Assembly: GCA_004431415.1 (NCBI GenBank)
Contig: QPMI01000563.1
Coordinates: 62,001 to 126,000 of the forward strand
DNA: 64,000 nt
Origin: Cyanophora paradoxa
Taxonomy: Eukaryota; Glaucocystophyceae; Cyanophorales; Cyanophoraceae
Direction: 5' to 3'
Shown here: piece by piece, positions 33,815 through 45,424 of the stretch
Numbering within the stretch: the stretch's first letter is position 1
Layout of the letters: each line of letters opens with the position of its first letter
Position numbers and translations under genes: made by a program
Notes under the pieces: generated by a model
Database searches by the model: none
What the model was told of the DNA's origin: nothing
What the model saw: only the letters and a program-made list of their open reading frames with translations

Positions 33815-34240
33815 CGTCTCGGCCTAAACCCCTCTTGCGAACGATCGAGTGCACTCTGTCTAAGCTACGGCCGCGACGCCCCGTGCAGGGAGCAGCAGCC
33901 GGATCCTGCAGGCGGCGCCGCTGCCGCGCTCGCGCTGCAGCTAGCCTCGTTGGTATTATAGCTACGTGGCGGCGCTGGAACGGGTCCTAGAGATCGCACG
34001 GCCGCCACGCACCGCGAAAAAACTCCCGCAAGCGCTCCACCAGGCTCATTTGCGGCGGGCCAGACGGCTCCGCCATCCTGAGCCTGGCTTTAAAGAAACA
34101 GGCCTCGCGGCGGCGGCGCAGCCCACCGGCTTTTGGCCTCGTCGGACGGGTACGCGTGTGTGACACCGCCAACAACAGCGCGGGCGGGCCAGCGGGCCAG
34201 ACTAGGCGCCAGACGGGCGCCAGGCGCAAGCGGAAGCGCC
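33815..34240. other. Intergenic region between divergent CBS and kinase genes
   Basis: This 426-bp spacer separates two divergent starts (33814 minus, 34241 plus), so it is a candidate two-way promoter region. It contains CAG/CTGCAG-rich sequence at 33895-33945 and no recognisable gene. Confidence 0.45.
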
Positions 34241-37200
34241 ATGGCAGCTCGGCCACCTAAGCCGCTCTTCCCTGTCTCTGTGAAGAACATCGAGCTCCCT
34301 CGAGGTCCAGATGGCGCGGCAAAGGCAAAGCGTGTGCCGACCAAGACTGGTGCGCTCTGCGGTCGCCTTCCTTGCTGCGGTCTGACGGGCGTCCTCCAGG
34401 CACCCAGCGGGACACGGTGAGCGCCGCCGCCTGCAGCACGCGCGCTGCAATTGTCCAGCGTGCCGCAGCGCCGAGCTAATCGGGGCGGCAGGGCTCGGTG
34501 CTGGAGTTTGCATCCGAGGGCTCCGTGGCGCAGCTGGCGAAGAGCCTGGAGGCCTCGGAGCACGTCCCGCTCCGCGAGATGTATCCCGACGGCCGCACCT
34601 GGTCGGGGCAGGTGCCGGCCGCCGTCTCTCGCGGATCCCCGCCGGCCCCGCCTGACGGCGGCGGCGGCGGCGGCAGCCGCTGAACGTGCGTCCGGTGGAC
34701 ATGGGGATGACGCTCTTCTCCGCGCGGCGGGAGCTGGCGCTCCTCACCGAAGTCGCCTCGGAGGCCGACGACGGCAGCCTGCGCTCCATGCCGGGCGGCG
34801 CCTCCGTCCGCCGCTCCCAATCCGTCCCCCGCTCCGCCTCCGGCCGGAGCGCCGCGCCCGGAGAGGGGGAGGGCGCCGATGAGGACGGCGGCCCGCTCTC
34901 GGCCCGCCCGCAGTCCGGCGCGCTCCGCCCCGCCCATCCGCCCCCGCCCCGGGCCCAGCTGACGCGGCGCGGGCGGCAGGGGACGGCTCGGGGCGGGACT
35001 TCTCGGTGCCACTGACGGTGCAGCGGAAGCGGGAGCTGGAGCGGATCCTGGAGCTGCTGAAGGAGGGGGCGCGGCGCCTGAGGGAGTACAAGGCCTCGCG
35101 GGAGGCGTACGCCAGGACCCGCAACGTGCCCCTCGACGACCCCATCGAGCTCGCCCGCTTCGACGAGGAGTTCAAGGTGCCCCGTACCCCCTCTACTCTC
35201 TCCCCCCGGCCGAGCCCCGTACCCCGCAGCGGGCCGTCGACCGGAAGGCCCGCGCGGACGCCGCGCGCGCCGCCAAGATCGAGATGGCGAAGAAGGTGCG
35301 GGCCGCGTACCCCCTCCGCCTTTGCCTCCTCCCGCCCACTGGGGTACCCCTTTGCAGATGGACGTCGCGGCGCTCGCCGCGGCGATGGCGGCGGAGGCTC
35401 AGAAGGCGGCGCCGCCGGTTCGAATCCCGTCCGGCCCCTTTCCCGCCGCGTCGCCCGAGGGCCCCGGGCGGGGCACGCAGGGGCGAGGGCCGGACCCGGC
35501 GGCCACGGCCAAGTTCACCGAGGAGATCCTCCGCTTCAAGGCCCGCCCGGCCCCTTGCCAGCTCCCCGCGCTGCCGGCGGCCGCCTGACGCGGGGCGCCG
35601 CCCGCAGGCGCGGCTGCTGGGGCGGAACCCGAACGCGTGGGGGGCGGTCGAGGGCCCCGTGGAGGAGCCGGCGGCCCCGCGCGGCCCGTCGCCGGGTTCG
35701 TCGGCGTGGCCCGCGCCCGCCCCGACCCCCTCCCCCGTCCAGATCCCCGCCCGCCGCCCCTCGCCCACCCGCTCCCCTCCCCGCCCTCTGCGCCGCCCCC
35801 GGCCGACCGCCGGCCGCGCTCCAACTCGGTCTCCTCCACGCCGGCGGCCTCGCCGCGGGTGGAGGGCCCCGCCGCCGCCGGCTCCTCGTTCGCGGGGACG
35901 CGCCGCTCGATCTCCGTGCCCGACGTGGCGGCCATCGCGGCGGGGGCCCCGCTGCCCCGCGCCCACGACGACGACGACTCGGTGCCTGCTCTCACCGCGC
36001 GCCTCGCGGGGCGGGGAGAGAGCGGGCGGCAGGTGCTCATCGGGGACGACTCGGTGGCCTCCTCCTCGAACGCGAAGGGGCGGCCCGTGGCCCGCCGCCC
36101 CGTGCCCCCGCCCCGCTCCCTCTCCCGCCAGCTCTCCGCCCTCTCCGCCCGCACCCTGGTCCGCCCTGCGGAGCACCCCCGCCGCCGCCCCCCCCCGGGG
36201 GCTGAGGGGGCGGGGCAGGGGAGCGAGGGGGTGAACTACGGGACGATGCCGCGCCGCAACAACTCCTCCTTCCTCTCCCAGCCCGAGGAGCCGCCCTCCC
36301 CGCAGGCCCGCCCGCCCCCCGGCCACGCCCCGCCGCGCCGCTGACGGGGAGCGGGGGCGCAGGACTCGCCGGACCGGCCGGTCTCGGCCTCGGCGTTCTC
36401 GCCGCAGCGGCCGAGCACGGCGGGGGCGATCCGGGCGCCGGCCGTCGCCGAGCGCGTCCTCCGCCGCTCCGCCTCCTCCCAGGTCCGACCCCGCCGCATC
36501 GACCTCATCCGAGGCGCCCCCTGGCTGACCGCCCCGCTTGCCCGCCCGCCCCGCGCCGGCGCAGTCGTCGCTGGCGTCGATCCCGCCGATCGGGGCGGGG
36601 GGCCCTCGCGGCAGGCCTCGGCGATCCTCGTCACCGCCGAGGAGCTCGAGCTGCTCGAGGCCTCCGCCGCCCTCGCCGGCCAGCAGTCCGCCCGCTCCCT
36701 CCGCGGCCCGGCCCCGCCACCGAGCGCCGCGCCCTGCGCCCCCCCAGCGCCGGCCGCTCCCCGCGCCCCGTCGCGGTCCGAGCCATCCCCCGCTTCGCTC
36801 CCCTCCACGAATCGGAGAACGAAACGCGGCGCGCGCGCAGGTGCCGGCGCCGGCGGGGGCCGGTGCCGCCCCCCCCGTGGCCGAGGTCGACGTCACCGAC
36901 GAGGAGATCGCCATCCTCCAGGTGCCTCCTCTGCACTGAACCGCCTCCAAAACGAGACCTCTGTGTGCCAACAACGCCTCTCTCTGCAGACCTACAAGTT
37001 CCTGATGCGGTACGACAAGGACGCGTCTGGGGCGGGCCCCGCGGGGGCCCCCGGCCTGCTGGGGAGCGCGGTGCCGCCGCCGGGCTCGGGCGTCCAGCGG
37101 TGGGGGGCCCCTTCCCCTCGCGCGGCGTCGCCGCGCGTGAGGGCCTCCCCCGGGCAGGTATCGGGAGCACCTCGGGGGCGACGCCTCGATCGCGGAGGAG

Positions 37201-40200
37201 GCCGCCGCCGCCCCCTCCCCGCTCGCCTCCCCGGCAGGCTCCGAGCGGGCGCCCGCCGCCCCCGAGGAGGCCGGCTTCGCGGACGCCTCCCGCAACAAGG
37301 CCTTCCTCAGGGCCCGCCCCCGCCCCTCTCACCCTTCCTGCACCCGCCCCGCGCCTGACTCGGCGGGGCGCAGGAGACGGCGGGGCTGATGGGGGAGCAG
37401 CTGGCGGCGCAGCTGCGCTTCTCGCTGCGCGGCTCCCGCCGCTCCATGCGCGCCCTCGCCGCCCACGGCCACCCCCGCGCCAAGTCCTTCCGCAAGGACC
37501 CCCACGGCCACGGCGCCGCCCCGGCGGGGGCGGCGGGGGAGGGGGAGGGGGAGGGGGCGGGGGAGGGCGGCGAGGCGCCCCGCTCGGTGTCGCTGGCCAT
37601 CGCCGACGCCGTGCGGCGGGCCTCGGAGTCGCCCACTAACGCCCTCCCCGGCCTCGGCGCCCTCCTGAACCTCGCCTACCCCTCCCCGCTCCCCGTCTCG
37701 CCCCCGGGCCCCCGCCCCCCCTCCGGCCCCGCGGCCCCGGGGGCGGCCGGCTTGACCCCGGCGGAGCAGCTCCAGGCGGCGATCGCCACGCCGCGCCCGC
37801 TCGTCGCCTACGGCGCCCCCCGCGCCTCGTTCCCCCCGATGGCCATGCCCCGGCCCCCGCCCCCCGCCCCCGCCGCGAAGGAGACCCCGCGCCTCGCCGT
37901 GGAGCCGCCCAAGGAGGCCGCCCCGCCGGGCGCGGGGGCGGAGGCCGGCGAGCGGCCGCGCTCGCACCTCTCGCCGAGCTCGATGCTCTACGAGCCCCTC
38001 TCCACCGTCTACTCGTCGGGCGTGCCCCCGGACTCGACCGCCCGCGCCGGCACCACCACCCGCACCCCGACCCTCGGCGAGGCCGACGAGGAGGACGAGG
38101 ACGAGGAAGAGGAAGAAGAGTACGAGGAGGAGGAGGACGACGACGAGGAGGAGGAGGAGGACGAAGAGGAGGAGGAAGAGGGGAGCTCGGCGCCGCCTGG
38201 CGAGCAGTCGCGCGCCGAGTCGCGGGTCGAGTACGGTGCGCTTCTCCGAAGCGCCTCGTCCGCAGCGGTCGCTCGGGCCCGCCTGGCGCCTCACGGGCCG
38301 GGGCTCGCAGAGTACCAGGACGGGACGACGGCTCGGGACCTGGGGATGTTCAGCCCGAGGCAGGCCGCCGAGGCGGCCCGCAGGGCGGGGCTCGGCGCCT
38401 GGGCCGGCCACGCCGCCGCCGGCACCGCATCCTCGTCCAGGAAGCGGCAGCCGGCCGGCGGCGCGGCGGCGCTGGGGAGCACGGAGGTCGGGCGCTTCTG
38501 GGCCGCCGTCGGCTCCCCAGGTGCCCCCTCCCTCGGGCCTTTCGCCGCGCTAGCGTCGGCCGAGCGCGGCGGGGCGTGCAGGGACGGGCACGGGGTCCGG
38601 GACGGCCTCGGGGGGCGCCTCGTCCGAGCCGGCGGACTCGGTGCGGCAGGCGGCGGCCCCGGCGGCGGGGGCGGACGAGGGCGCGGGGTCGCCGCGGCGG
38701 CAGGTCTTCAAGCAGCGGCGGAAGAAGCGGCGCGGGTCGGACGGCTCGGAGGGCAAGGAGGTGGGGGGCCAGGGCTCCCCCCGCCGCCGCAACAGGTGCC
38801 TCGCCGCGCCAGGGCGCCCCCCGCGCCTCGCGGGGCCGGCGTGAACGAGGGGGCGGGGGCCAGCGCGGGGGCGATGGCGTCGTGGCTGGCGACGCACGCG
38901 CACTTCACCGTGCGGGACCTCACGCAACGCGGCCTCGCCGACGGCACGGTCCCCGGCAGCGACGACGGCAGCCTCGCCACCACCCAGGCCCGCCCCCGCC
39001 CTCCAGGCCCCCGCCCCGCCAGACCAGGGCGCTGAGGGGCGGGGCCAGGGGAGCGCGAGCATGGTGGCCTGCGAGCACGGCGTCGTCGTCCTCATGGCGC
39101 GTCCTCGCTCCCCGCCCCGCGCCCCGCCCGGGCCGCCCTGCCCCCTGACCGCCGCCTCCGGCGGGCGGGCAGGAGATGGTGGGAAAGGGGACGAACGGGC
39201 GCGTATACCGGGGCCGCCTCGGGGAGCGCACCGTCGCCGTCAAGCGCGTCTCCCTCGCCGTGCGCCCCGCCCCCCGAGCCCGCCCCCTCGCCCCTCCCCT
39301 GAGGCCCCCCCCCCGCCCTGCAGGGGGCGACGGGGAAGATCGAGAAGCTGGCGCGCCTCGAGATCGCGATGCTCTCCCAGCTCAAGCACCCCAGCATCGT
39401 CGAGTCCGCCCGCCCCGCCCCGCCCCGCCCCTTCCGGGGCCTGCGGGCTGACGCGGCGGGGCCGGGGCAGGTACTACGGCACGGCGTACGACGCGGCCGG
39501 GATGCAGCACATCGACATGATCATGGAGTTCGTCGAGGGGTCCGCCCCCCGCCGCCTCCCGTCCCCTCCTCCCTGTACGTAGCGGGGCGCGGGCGCGGGG
39601 CGCAGGTGCACGCTCTCGGACTTCGTCTCGCGGCGGGGGAGCGGCCTGCCCGAGCCCGAGGCCGCCCGCCTGGTCGCCCAGGCGCGCTGCGGCCCCTCTC
39701 TTGGCTGCCTCGCTTCGGCCTGACGTCTGTCCCGCGGCAGATCCTGGACGGGCTCGCGTACCTCCACTCCAAGCGCATCATCCACAGGGACCTCAAGGCG
39801 CGCCCCCGGCGCCCTGCCCCCTCCTCCAGTTGCCGTACCCCCTCCGAGGCCCTCCGCAGCCGGCGAACGTGATCGTGACGCCGGACCTCGTCGTCAAGAT
39901 CATCGACTTCGGCGTCTCCGCGCAGGTCCGGCACCGCGCGGTTCAACTGGGCGCACCCTTTCCTTTCTCCGATCCTGATTCGCGGACCCTGCTCTCCTCG
40001 AAAGCTCCGCGACCTGGCGGCGCTGCGGAGGAGCTGCGTGGGTACCCCCTGGTACCTCGCCCCCGAGGTCATCTGCCTCGAGCAGTACAGCTACCAGGTA
40101 CACCCGCCCCGCTTTCTCCCCTCCCTCCCATTTTTACCGTACCCCGCTCCAGGCCGACTGCTGGTCTCTCGGCTGTTCACTTGCGGAGCTCCTCACCGGG

Positions 40201-40586
40201 CACAGGCGCGCCGTGCCGCGTACCCTCCAGCCCTTCTACCCCGTTTGTGAACCGGGGTACAGGGTCTACGAGGACTTCAACGCGGTGGCGTGCATGTTCC
40301 GCATGGTGAACGACCCGCACCCGCCCATACCCCCCTCCGCCAGGTCCGAGGCCCCGCGCTGCCCCCCTCTTCCTGTGTCCGCCCTCTGAGCAGCCTCCCC
40401 GCAGCCCCGCCTGCGCCGCATTCCTGCAGGCGTGCTTCACGCGCAACTGGCGCGACGTGCGCTCTCCCGCCCTCGCCTCCGCCTCGCCCGTCGCCTCTGA
40501 TGCCCCGCGCGCTGGCGGCTCCACGCCTGCAGCGCCCTACGGCCGAGCAGCTGCGGCGACATCCTTTCATCACCTCCAATCTCTGA
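34241..40586 (+). CDS. Large STE/MAP3K-like protein kinase, copy 1
   Basis: ATG 34241 opens MAARPPKPLFPVSVKNIELP, and a chain of exons gives a long Ser/Pro-rich, mostly disordered regulatory region (SVLEFASEGSVAQLAKSLEA; TVQRKRELERILELLKEGAR, coiled-coil-like; RRSISVPDVAAIAAG; EIAILQTYKFLMRY). An acidic run of about 30 Asp/Glu lies at 38085-38190. The C-terminal kinase domain is complete: EMVGKGTNGRVYRG (glycine loop, from about 39174), VAVKRV, EIAMLSQLKHPSIVE, IIHRDLK (39778-39796), KIIDFGVS, GTPWYLAPEV (40044-40070), ADCWSLGCSLAELLTGH and RPTAEQLRRHPFI, ending TGA 40584-40586. Motif order and the GT-P-W-Y-L-A-P-E activation segment fit STE11/NPK1-type MAP kinase kinase kinases. The N-terminal 0.7 kb could be a separate upstream gene, but the frames join plausibly. 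The 3' 2.5 kb is duplicated at 49257-51786. Confidence 0.8.
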
Positions 40587-41028
40587 TCTCTCCCGACTCT
40601 CATACTATAACTCCTGTCGACATTGTTGCCTTATATGATTCGTAGTTAGGCCCGGCTCCCAGGCCATTGGCCAATCATACAAGCTGAGACTTACTCATTG
40701 CAAATAGTCATGATCAGTACCCCCCTGTTGTTCAGTCGACGTCGTGTACCCAGACGGACCAGTCGCACGCCACGCCGCGCCCGAGCCTCGGAGCACATAT
40801 GCATGGGGACCCTCGGGGGATCGACATCGGAGGATCGATATCTAATATACGTATACGTAATGTGTGCATGCGCAGCTTCGAATTCATGCGGGAGTCTCGG
40901 GAGTCCGCGGGAGTCTTCAAGCAAGTTCGCGAGTTTTATTTTGCTTCATTCGGTCATGATCATGAACAACGTTAACATACAAGTTTTTGCAGGACGTCGA
41001 CAGCTTATCGAATTAACTGTTTTGTTTT

Positions 41029-41057
41029 CAGGACAACCCTGAAAGAGGGTTGTCCTG
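41029..41057. repeat. Perfect 12-bp stem, 5-nt loop hairpin
   Basis: CAGGACAACCCT (41029-41040), loop GAAAG, AGGGTTGTCCTG (41046-41057). It lies in AT-rich spacer 440 bp past the kinase stop. No function is evident; it could be a structured RNA element or a remnant of a mobile element. Confidence 0.85.
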
Positions 41058-41342
41058 CAGCTGCCTATGCGCATGCGATTAACACTTGCGCGTGGTGCAC
41101 TTGGCGCAAATTTTGAAATGCTGTGCGGATGCTGTCTATAGCTAGCTATAGCCGATTGGGAATTAAAAATGCAAGCACACGGAGCTGTGGTCGAGCAGGC
41201 ATGCAGCCTGCAAGACATGGAAAGCAGCTGCAGATCTAGAGAGACGTCGGGCCGGAACAGCAAAATCAAAGACGAGCTGCAGGTGATGATGATAACCGAG
41301 CTAGTAGCTATAGGCATAGCTATGAAGAAGCTTAAGAAGCAA

Positions 41343-41381
41343 TAGTAGTAGTAGCAGTAGTAGTAGTAGTAGTAGTAGTGA
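41343..41381. repeat. (AGT)n microsatellite
   Basis: About a dozen AGT triplets with one AGC interruption. It reads as a TAC/ACT run on the minus strand and is not within a supported exon. Confidence 0.85.
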
Positions 41382-41718
41382 TGAAGAAGGGGAAGTGGTA
41401 GCCTAGTAGCGCGGCGCTATTGCACGTGTACATGCAAGTGGAAACTGAGAGCGCAGGATGAGTTGGAACGCTGTGCGAGTCAAGCATGAGGGCACGGGGC
41501 TCTGTGACGTTGGTCTGGTAATGGTGTAGAACGCAACCAGCTGCGGAAGAACTAAGAATCGACGGAAGCTGTCGACGTGGACCATCGATATCATTTTTCC
41601 GTGCCTTTTTCGTGGGCAATCAGGGGGTAATCGCTATCCGTGCTCGCTTCTTGGGACAGCTCGAGCAGCTCGCCAATTCCTTCAGCTCCTCAAGTTTCTG
41701 GATCGCGCACGATCGCGA

Positions 41719-44700
41719 TCAGTGCCTGTGGCGGCTGGAAGAGTCGGGAATCCGCACCCGCTGAGGCGTGCACGGGGCGGGCTCGAATGGGACCTGATTG
41801 CCAGCAGCAGGCATCTCCTCGACGATTCGATCCTCACCGTACTAGTAACGAGGAGGCCTTGCAATTAAATCCAAATTCGCGATGCGCAGTTCTAGCAAAA
41901 AGACGTACGCGTGCTTTCATCAAGCTTGCAAACTTGGACGTATCGGCAGGGGTGCAGGAAGCGAACATGATGCCAGGTCCCGCAAGCGCATCTTGTCGCT
42001 GCCTGAGCTCTTCCAGCAGTGCCTTCGCCATCTTCTTTTCACCGCATGTCACTAAGAAGTTCGACTTGTCCTTCAGAAGCACCACGAAACAGGTGAAGTT
42101 GTCCCACTGGTTTGAGTACTGGTCTGAACTGGACCCATTGCAATTGACGAAGGCCCGCATCTCCGTGATGTGGCAATCATCGTGTTTGTGCCCCTCGCTC
42201 ATGCAAACGTAGCAGCTGCGAAAATTTCAATTCAGTTATGAGAATTCGAGAACAGTTATGAGAATTCGAGAACAAGATTGAATATTTATATAATTAATCA
42301 CGCACAACTCGGCAGAAGCGTGCAGGAATTCGGAAGGCATCAGCCGGACTGAGAGATCAACCTGAGCTGCAATGAAGTCGACGTTGCTGGGATCTGGATC
42401 CTGAACTCTACTCGAGAAGTTGCAGCGGCAAAAAATCAGAGAATAAAGCATTCTTTGACTTTTAGATTTGCGGAAAAGCTCGAAGGGGGGCTCACTTGAT
42501 TGGGGGTGCATGAAGACTGCAGATTCTGTCAATGTCAAGCTCGAGTTTCAATGCAGCATCTTCACCGATAAGCGATTTCATGGTCTTCAATGCATGATCA
42601 GAGCTTGTCATGAGCACGTTGTCTTCGCCGTACTGCTCATCGATATGTTACAAGCATATAATAGAACTGGAAGCACTAGCGGGCGCGGAGAAAAAGAAAC
42701 GCACTGTCGCTGTTAAGCGGATCGCCAGCTTCTTTTCAAGGGCCGCGTCGCCATGTGCCACCGCAGCTGCCAGGACGCGGTCTGGTTGATCGATATCGGA
42801 TATCGACGCCGCTGCACGAGCTTCTTCCAAGGAACCTCGAAGAACCCAAAGTTTTCCGCTCTCAAGATGGAAAACAAAGAGGTTGTCCGTCTGCTGTCGG
42901 AGCTGACTGCGCAAGCTGTAGTTAGCACTGAAACATCTATCCGAGAAAACTTGTTTTAACTTTCGAATGTACATGTACGAACCTAAGGGTTGACATCACA
43001 CAAGGTTGAGGTACCGAAGAGCTTGACCGAGAGCCGTCAAGGACAAGATGCTCGCCATACTGAGGTGCACAATCGTAATCATAAGAATCTATAACGCAGC
43101 CATACAAAGCAACAGAGGTAAATATTAATATTTGCAAGCTTAAGATACGTACCCGCAGCTTGAGCCCCACCACGAGCTTCCTCCAAACGTTCTCGTCCCC
43201 CTCACGAAGTCGCATTATCCGTGAGTAGTGCCCGAGCTGCTCAAGCCGCTTCTCGGCACTAATGTGATTGTCACTGTGATCCAACCAGATTTTCCCGTTA
43301 AGTAGCAGCACCACGGTGATCTGAAACTCTTTTTCTGTTCGGAATTCGGCGCTCAGAAGAGGGCACTGGTGCCGAGAATGCCCCATGTCCAAGCAGTAGA
43401 AGCAGCTGCACACGAAAACAAGTTCGTTACAAAAATAATGAGTGCAGATAGATATATAGCTATAGGGCCATCGAGCGCGCACGCATTTGTCGACCGTAAG
43501 GGCCGCGGCCGGAGCTTGATCAGATCTGAATCTGATTGAAGGCATGTCGCGATGTGAACTGCAACGCGAGTCGCCGCACTGGAAGCCGAGATTTCATAAG
43601 GGACTAGATAAGTCGAAATCTGAGTTTGCATGCTGCGGCTGAGAGCTTCGACGTGGAAGTCCGAGAAGCCCATCTCCCTGTTGAGAACGGCGATAAGGCA
43701 CTCTGGACCCTCGGTTCCATGCAAATGAGTTCTGAGTCCGCATTCTCCGCATCTAGATGGAAGCTTGTAGCTGCGAGCCGACAGTAATGAGCGATAGAAC
43801 CGTACGCGTGCTTTCTTGATGCATATTATTACTTTTTCACGGTGTCGTTGAGAACCTCGAGACTGGAAATTTTGGCGATGTCAATCTCCACGGCATACTT
43901 CTCGAGAGCTGACTTGTATGTTGTCCAATGGGAACCAAGAACCTTGTCGACGCCAAACTGCAAGATTATGGAATTACTTTATCGCAGAGAATGCGAGCTC
44001 GAGGCCAGGGGACTCGTGATCAATCGCCAGCCCGCGATCGGGCATATAAAAGATAATCGAGTGCAAGTGAGGAAGATCTAGATCTACTATGCTAACACCG
44101 AGATATATGCCTCTTCTACATTAAGTAGCTATATATATAGTATAATATAGCTATGTAGCTTTAAAACCGATTAGCTATAAAGAGAAAAGTAGGTGAGGTC
44201 GGAGCGCTCACGATGATCATGAGCAGGATGGTCAGTTCCTCCTCGAGACCGACGCCACCATGTGCCACCGCCAGAACACGGACCAGATGATAGAATGCCG
44301 TTGCGGGGGCCCGGCCTTGCTCATGCTCACGCAAACGCTCTTGCACCGATCGCTTTGTAGTGCCCACGTATATCTTCGAAATTTCATATGCATCCTTGCT
44401 CTTGATGAGTACGGCGTACACATGCTCCTTGCCACAACTCGCACTGTAATCACGCGTGCACGTGCGGTACGACACCCGGCGTGAGCTCAAGCTTGGGGAC
44501 GCGATCGCGAGCTACTGTCAAACTCACCTTGACTGAACAGAGCACAGGAGATCCGACCGCGAGGCGCCGCCGGGCGACACGTACGCACTGCTGGCAGAAC
44601 TCGAGTTCAGTGCTCCGCCTGCGAACTCAAAATGAGAGCTCGAACCAAATTCATTTCAAACATATGCATGCATATGCGTACGCTTCTCCTCCCCGGTCAC

Positions 44701-44890
44701 GGTGCCTGCATGAGTCGCGACCTGCGCCACGGCCGCGGTCGAGGCCTCCGGATCCGCATGCACAGTCACAGCTGCGGAAGGTTGCCGCTCCGCAGTCAAG
44801 ATGGTCTCGTCCAAACAGGACAGCAGGCTCCGCGGCTGGAACTGTTTGCGGCCGGCCGGCACTAGTACTAGTACTGCAGCTGACTGAGGA
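41719..44890 (-). CDS. Multi-module GIY-YIG-like / zinc-knuckle protein
   Basis: Exons that join in phase are 44618-44528, 44443-44212, 43957-43833, 43770-43495, 43405-43153, 43059-43028, 42936-42705, 42632-42496, 42215-41909 and 41841-41719. The first module reads EHVYAVLI...KIYVGTTKRSVQERLREH...GLEEELTILL, retaining the Tyr, Y-V-G, Arg, His and Glu expected of a GIY-YIG nuclease, followed on its own exon by FGVDKVLGSHWTTYK (family Y-G-x-D-x-V block) and a C2HC-type zinc motif (CGECGLRTHLHGTEGPEC). Later modules repeat the plan in degenerate form: CFYCLDMGHSRHQC then ITVVLLLNGKIW; a second with FVFHLESGKLWV and YGEDNVLM; a third with CYVCMSEGHKHDDC, CFVVLLKDKSNFLVTCG and YGEDRIVEEM. Only module 1 looks catalytic. 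The 5' start was not found (an upstream segment to about 44890 is open but without clear ATG). From memory, GIY-YIG plus CCHC knuckle proteins occur in protists and large DNA viruses. Confidence 0.68.
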
Positions 44891-45424
44891 TCAAGATCTG
44901 TACATGTGCGCGCGCGCGGAATTAATACATAGTAATAGTCTCGGATCCGATAACTTTTTCTAGTTTTCGCTGGGTTCTCGGTTTTTTTTCCAACGGAACC
45001 CAACTTCCTGAGACGGAGACATCAACGCCCGCGTAACGGCGCCAGTTCCCGGATAGTCCCAAGTCTAAGGACCTCATAGCCCCGACCAGCGCCGCTGAAA
45101 GACGCGTCCTAAGCGACCTCGGGATTGCATATCGACATACACTCTCTTCCGGGCGGTCGCGGAGCGCGGCCTGGGCGCCGAAAATGACGATGAGCTCTAT
45201 ACGAAGTGAATTCTCGAGCGGCAGCCCTTAATCTGCGGCAGCAGCTGAGATCGCCCTCGCCCGTTTGCACGGCCAAAAAAAGGCCGAAAAGAAAAACCGG
45301 GCCAAGCGTACCCCTGTCGATTGCAAACGGTCAAAACAGCTCAGCGGCTGCAGCAGATGCAGAAGTGATGCTTCTGAACGCTTCAGCTTTCTCTTCGCAC
45401 GCCAGCGCTTTCGCTTTTTGGTCA
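44891..45424. other. Spacer upstream of the GIY-YIG gene
   Basis: No gene is supported. It may contain the missing first exon and promoter of the GIY-YIG-like gene. A plus-strand open frame at 45206-45520 runs into the tandem array and shows no motif. Confidence 0.35.

Larger units (their letters stand above)
40587..41718. other. AT-rich spacer with hairpin and AGT microsatellite
   Basis: Downstream of the kinase stop, composition changes abruptly. The stretch contains a 12-bp-stem hairpin at 41029-41057, alternating TAGCTATAGC sequence (41138-41155, 41300-41325) and an (AGT)n tract at 41343-41381. A short in-frame run just before the GIY-YIG gene end (LKELASCSSCPKKRAR on the minus strand, about 41690-41640) could be an unrecognised extra exon. 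Confidence 0.5.

Noticed and set aside
42216-42495. An extra exon containing CRCNFSSRVQDPDPSNVDF between two GIY-YIG modules
   Set aside because: The exons at 42632-42496 and 42215-41909 already join in perfect phase (Asn formed across the junction), so this stretch is better read as one intron.
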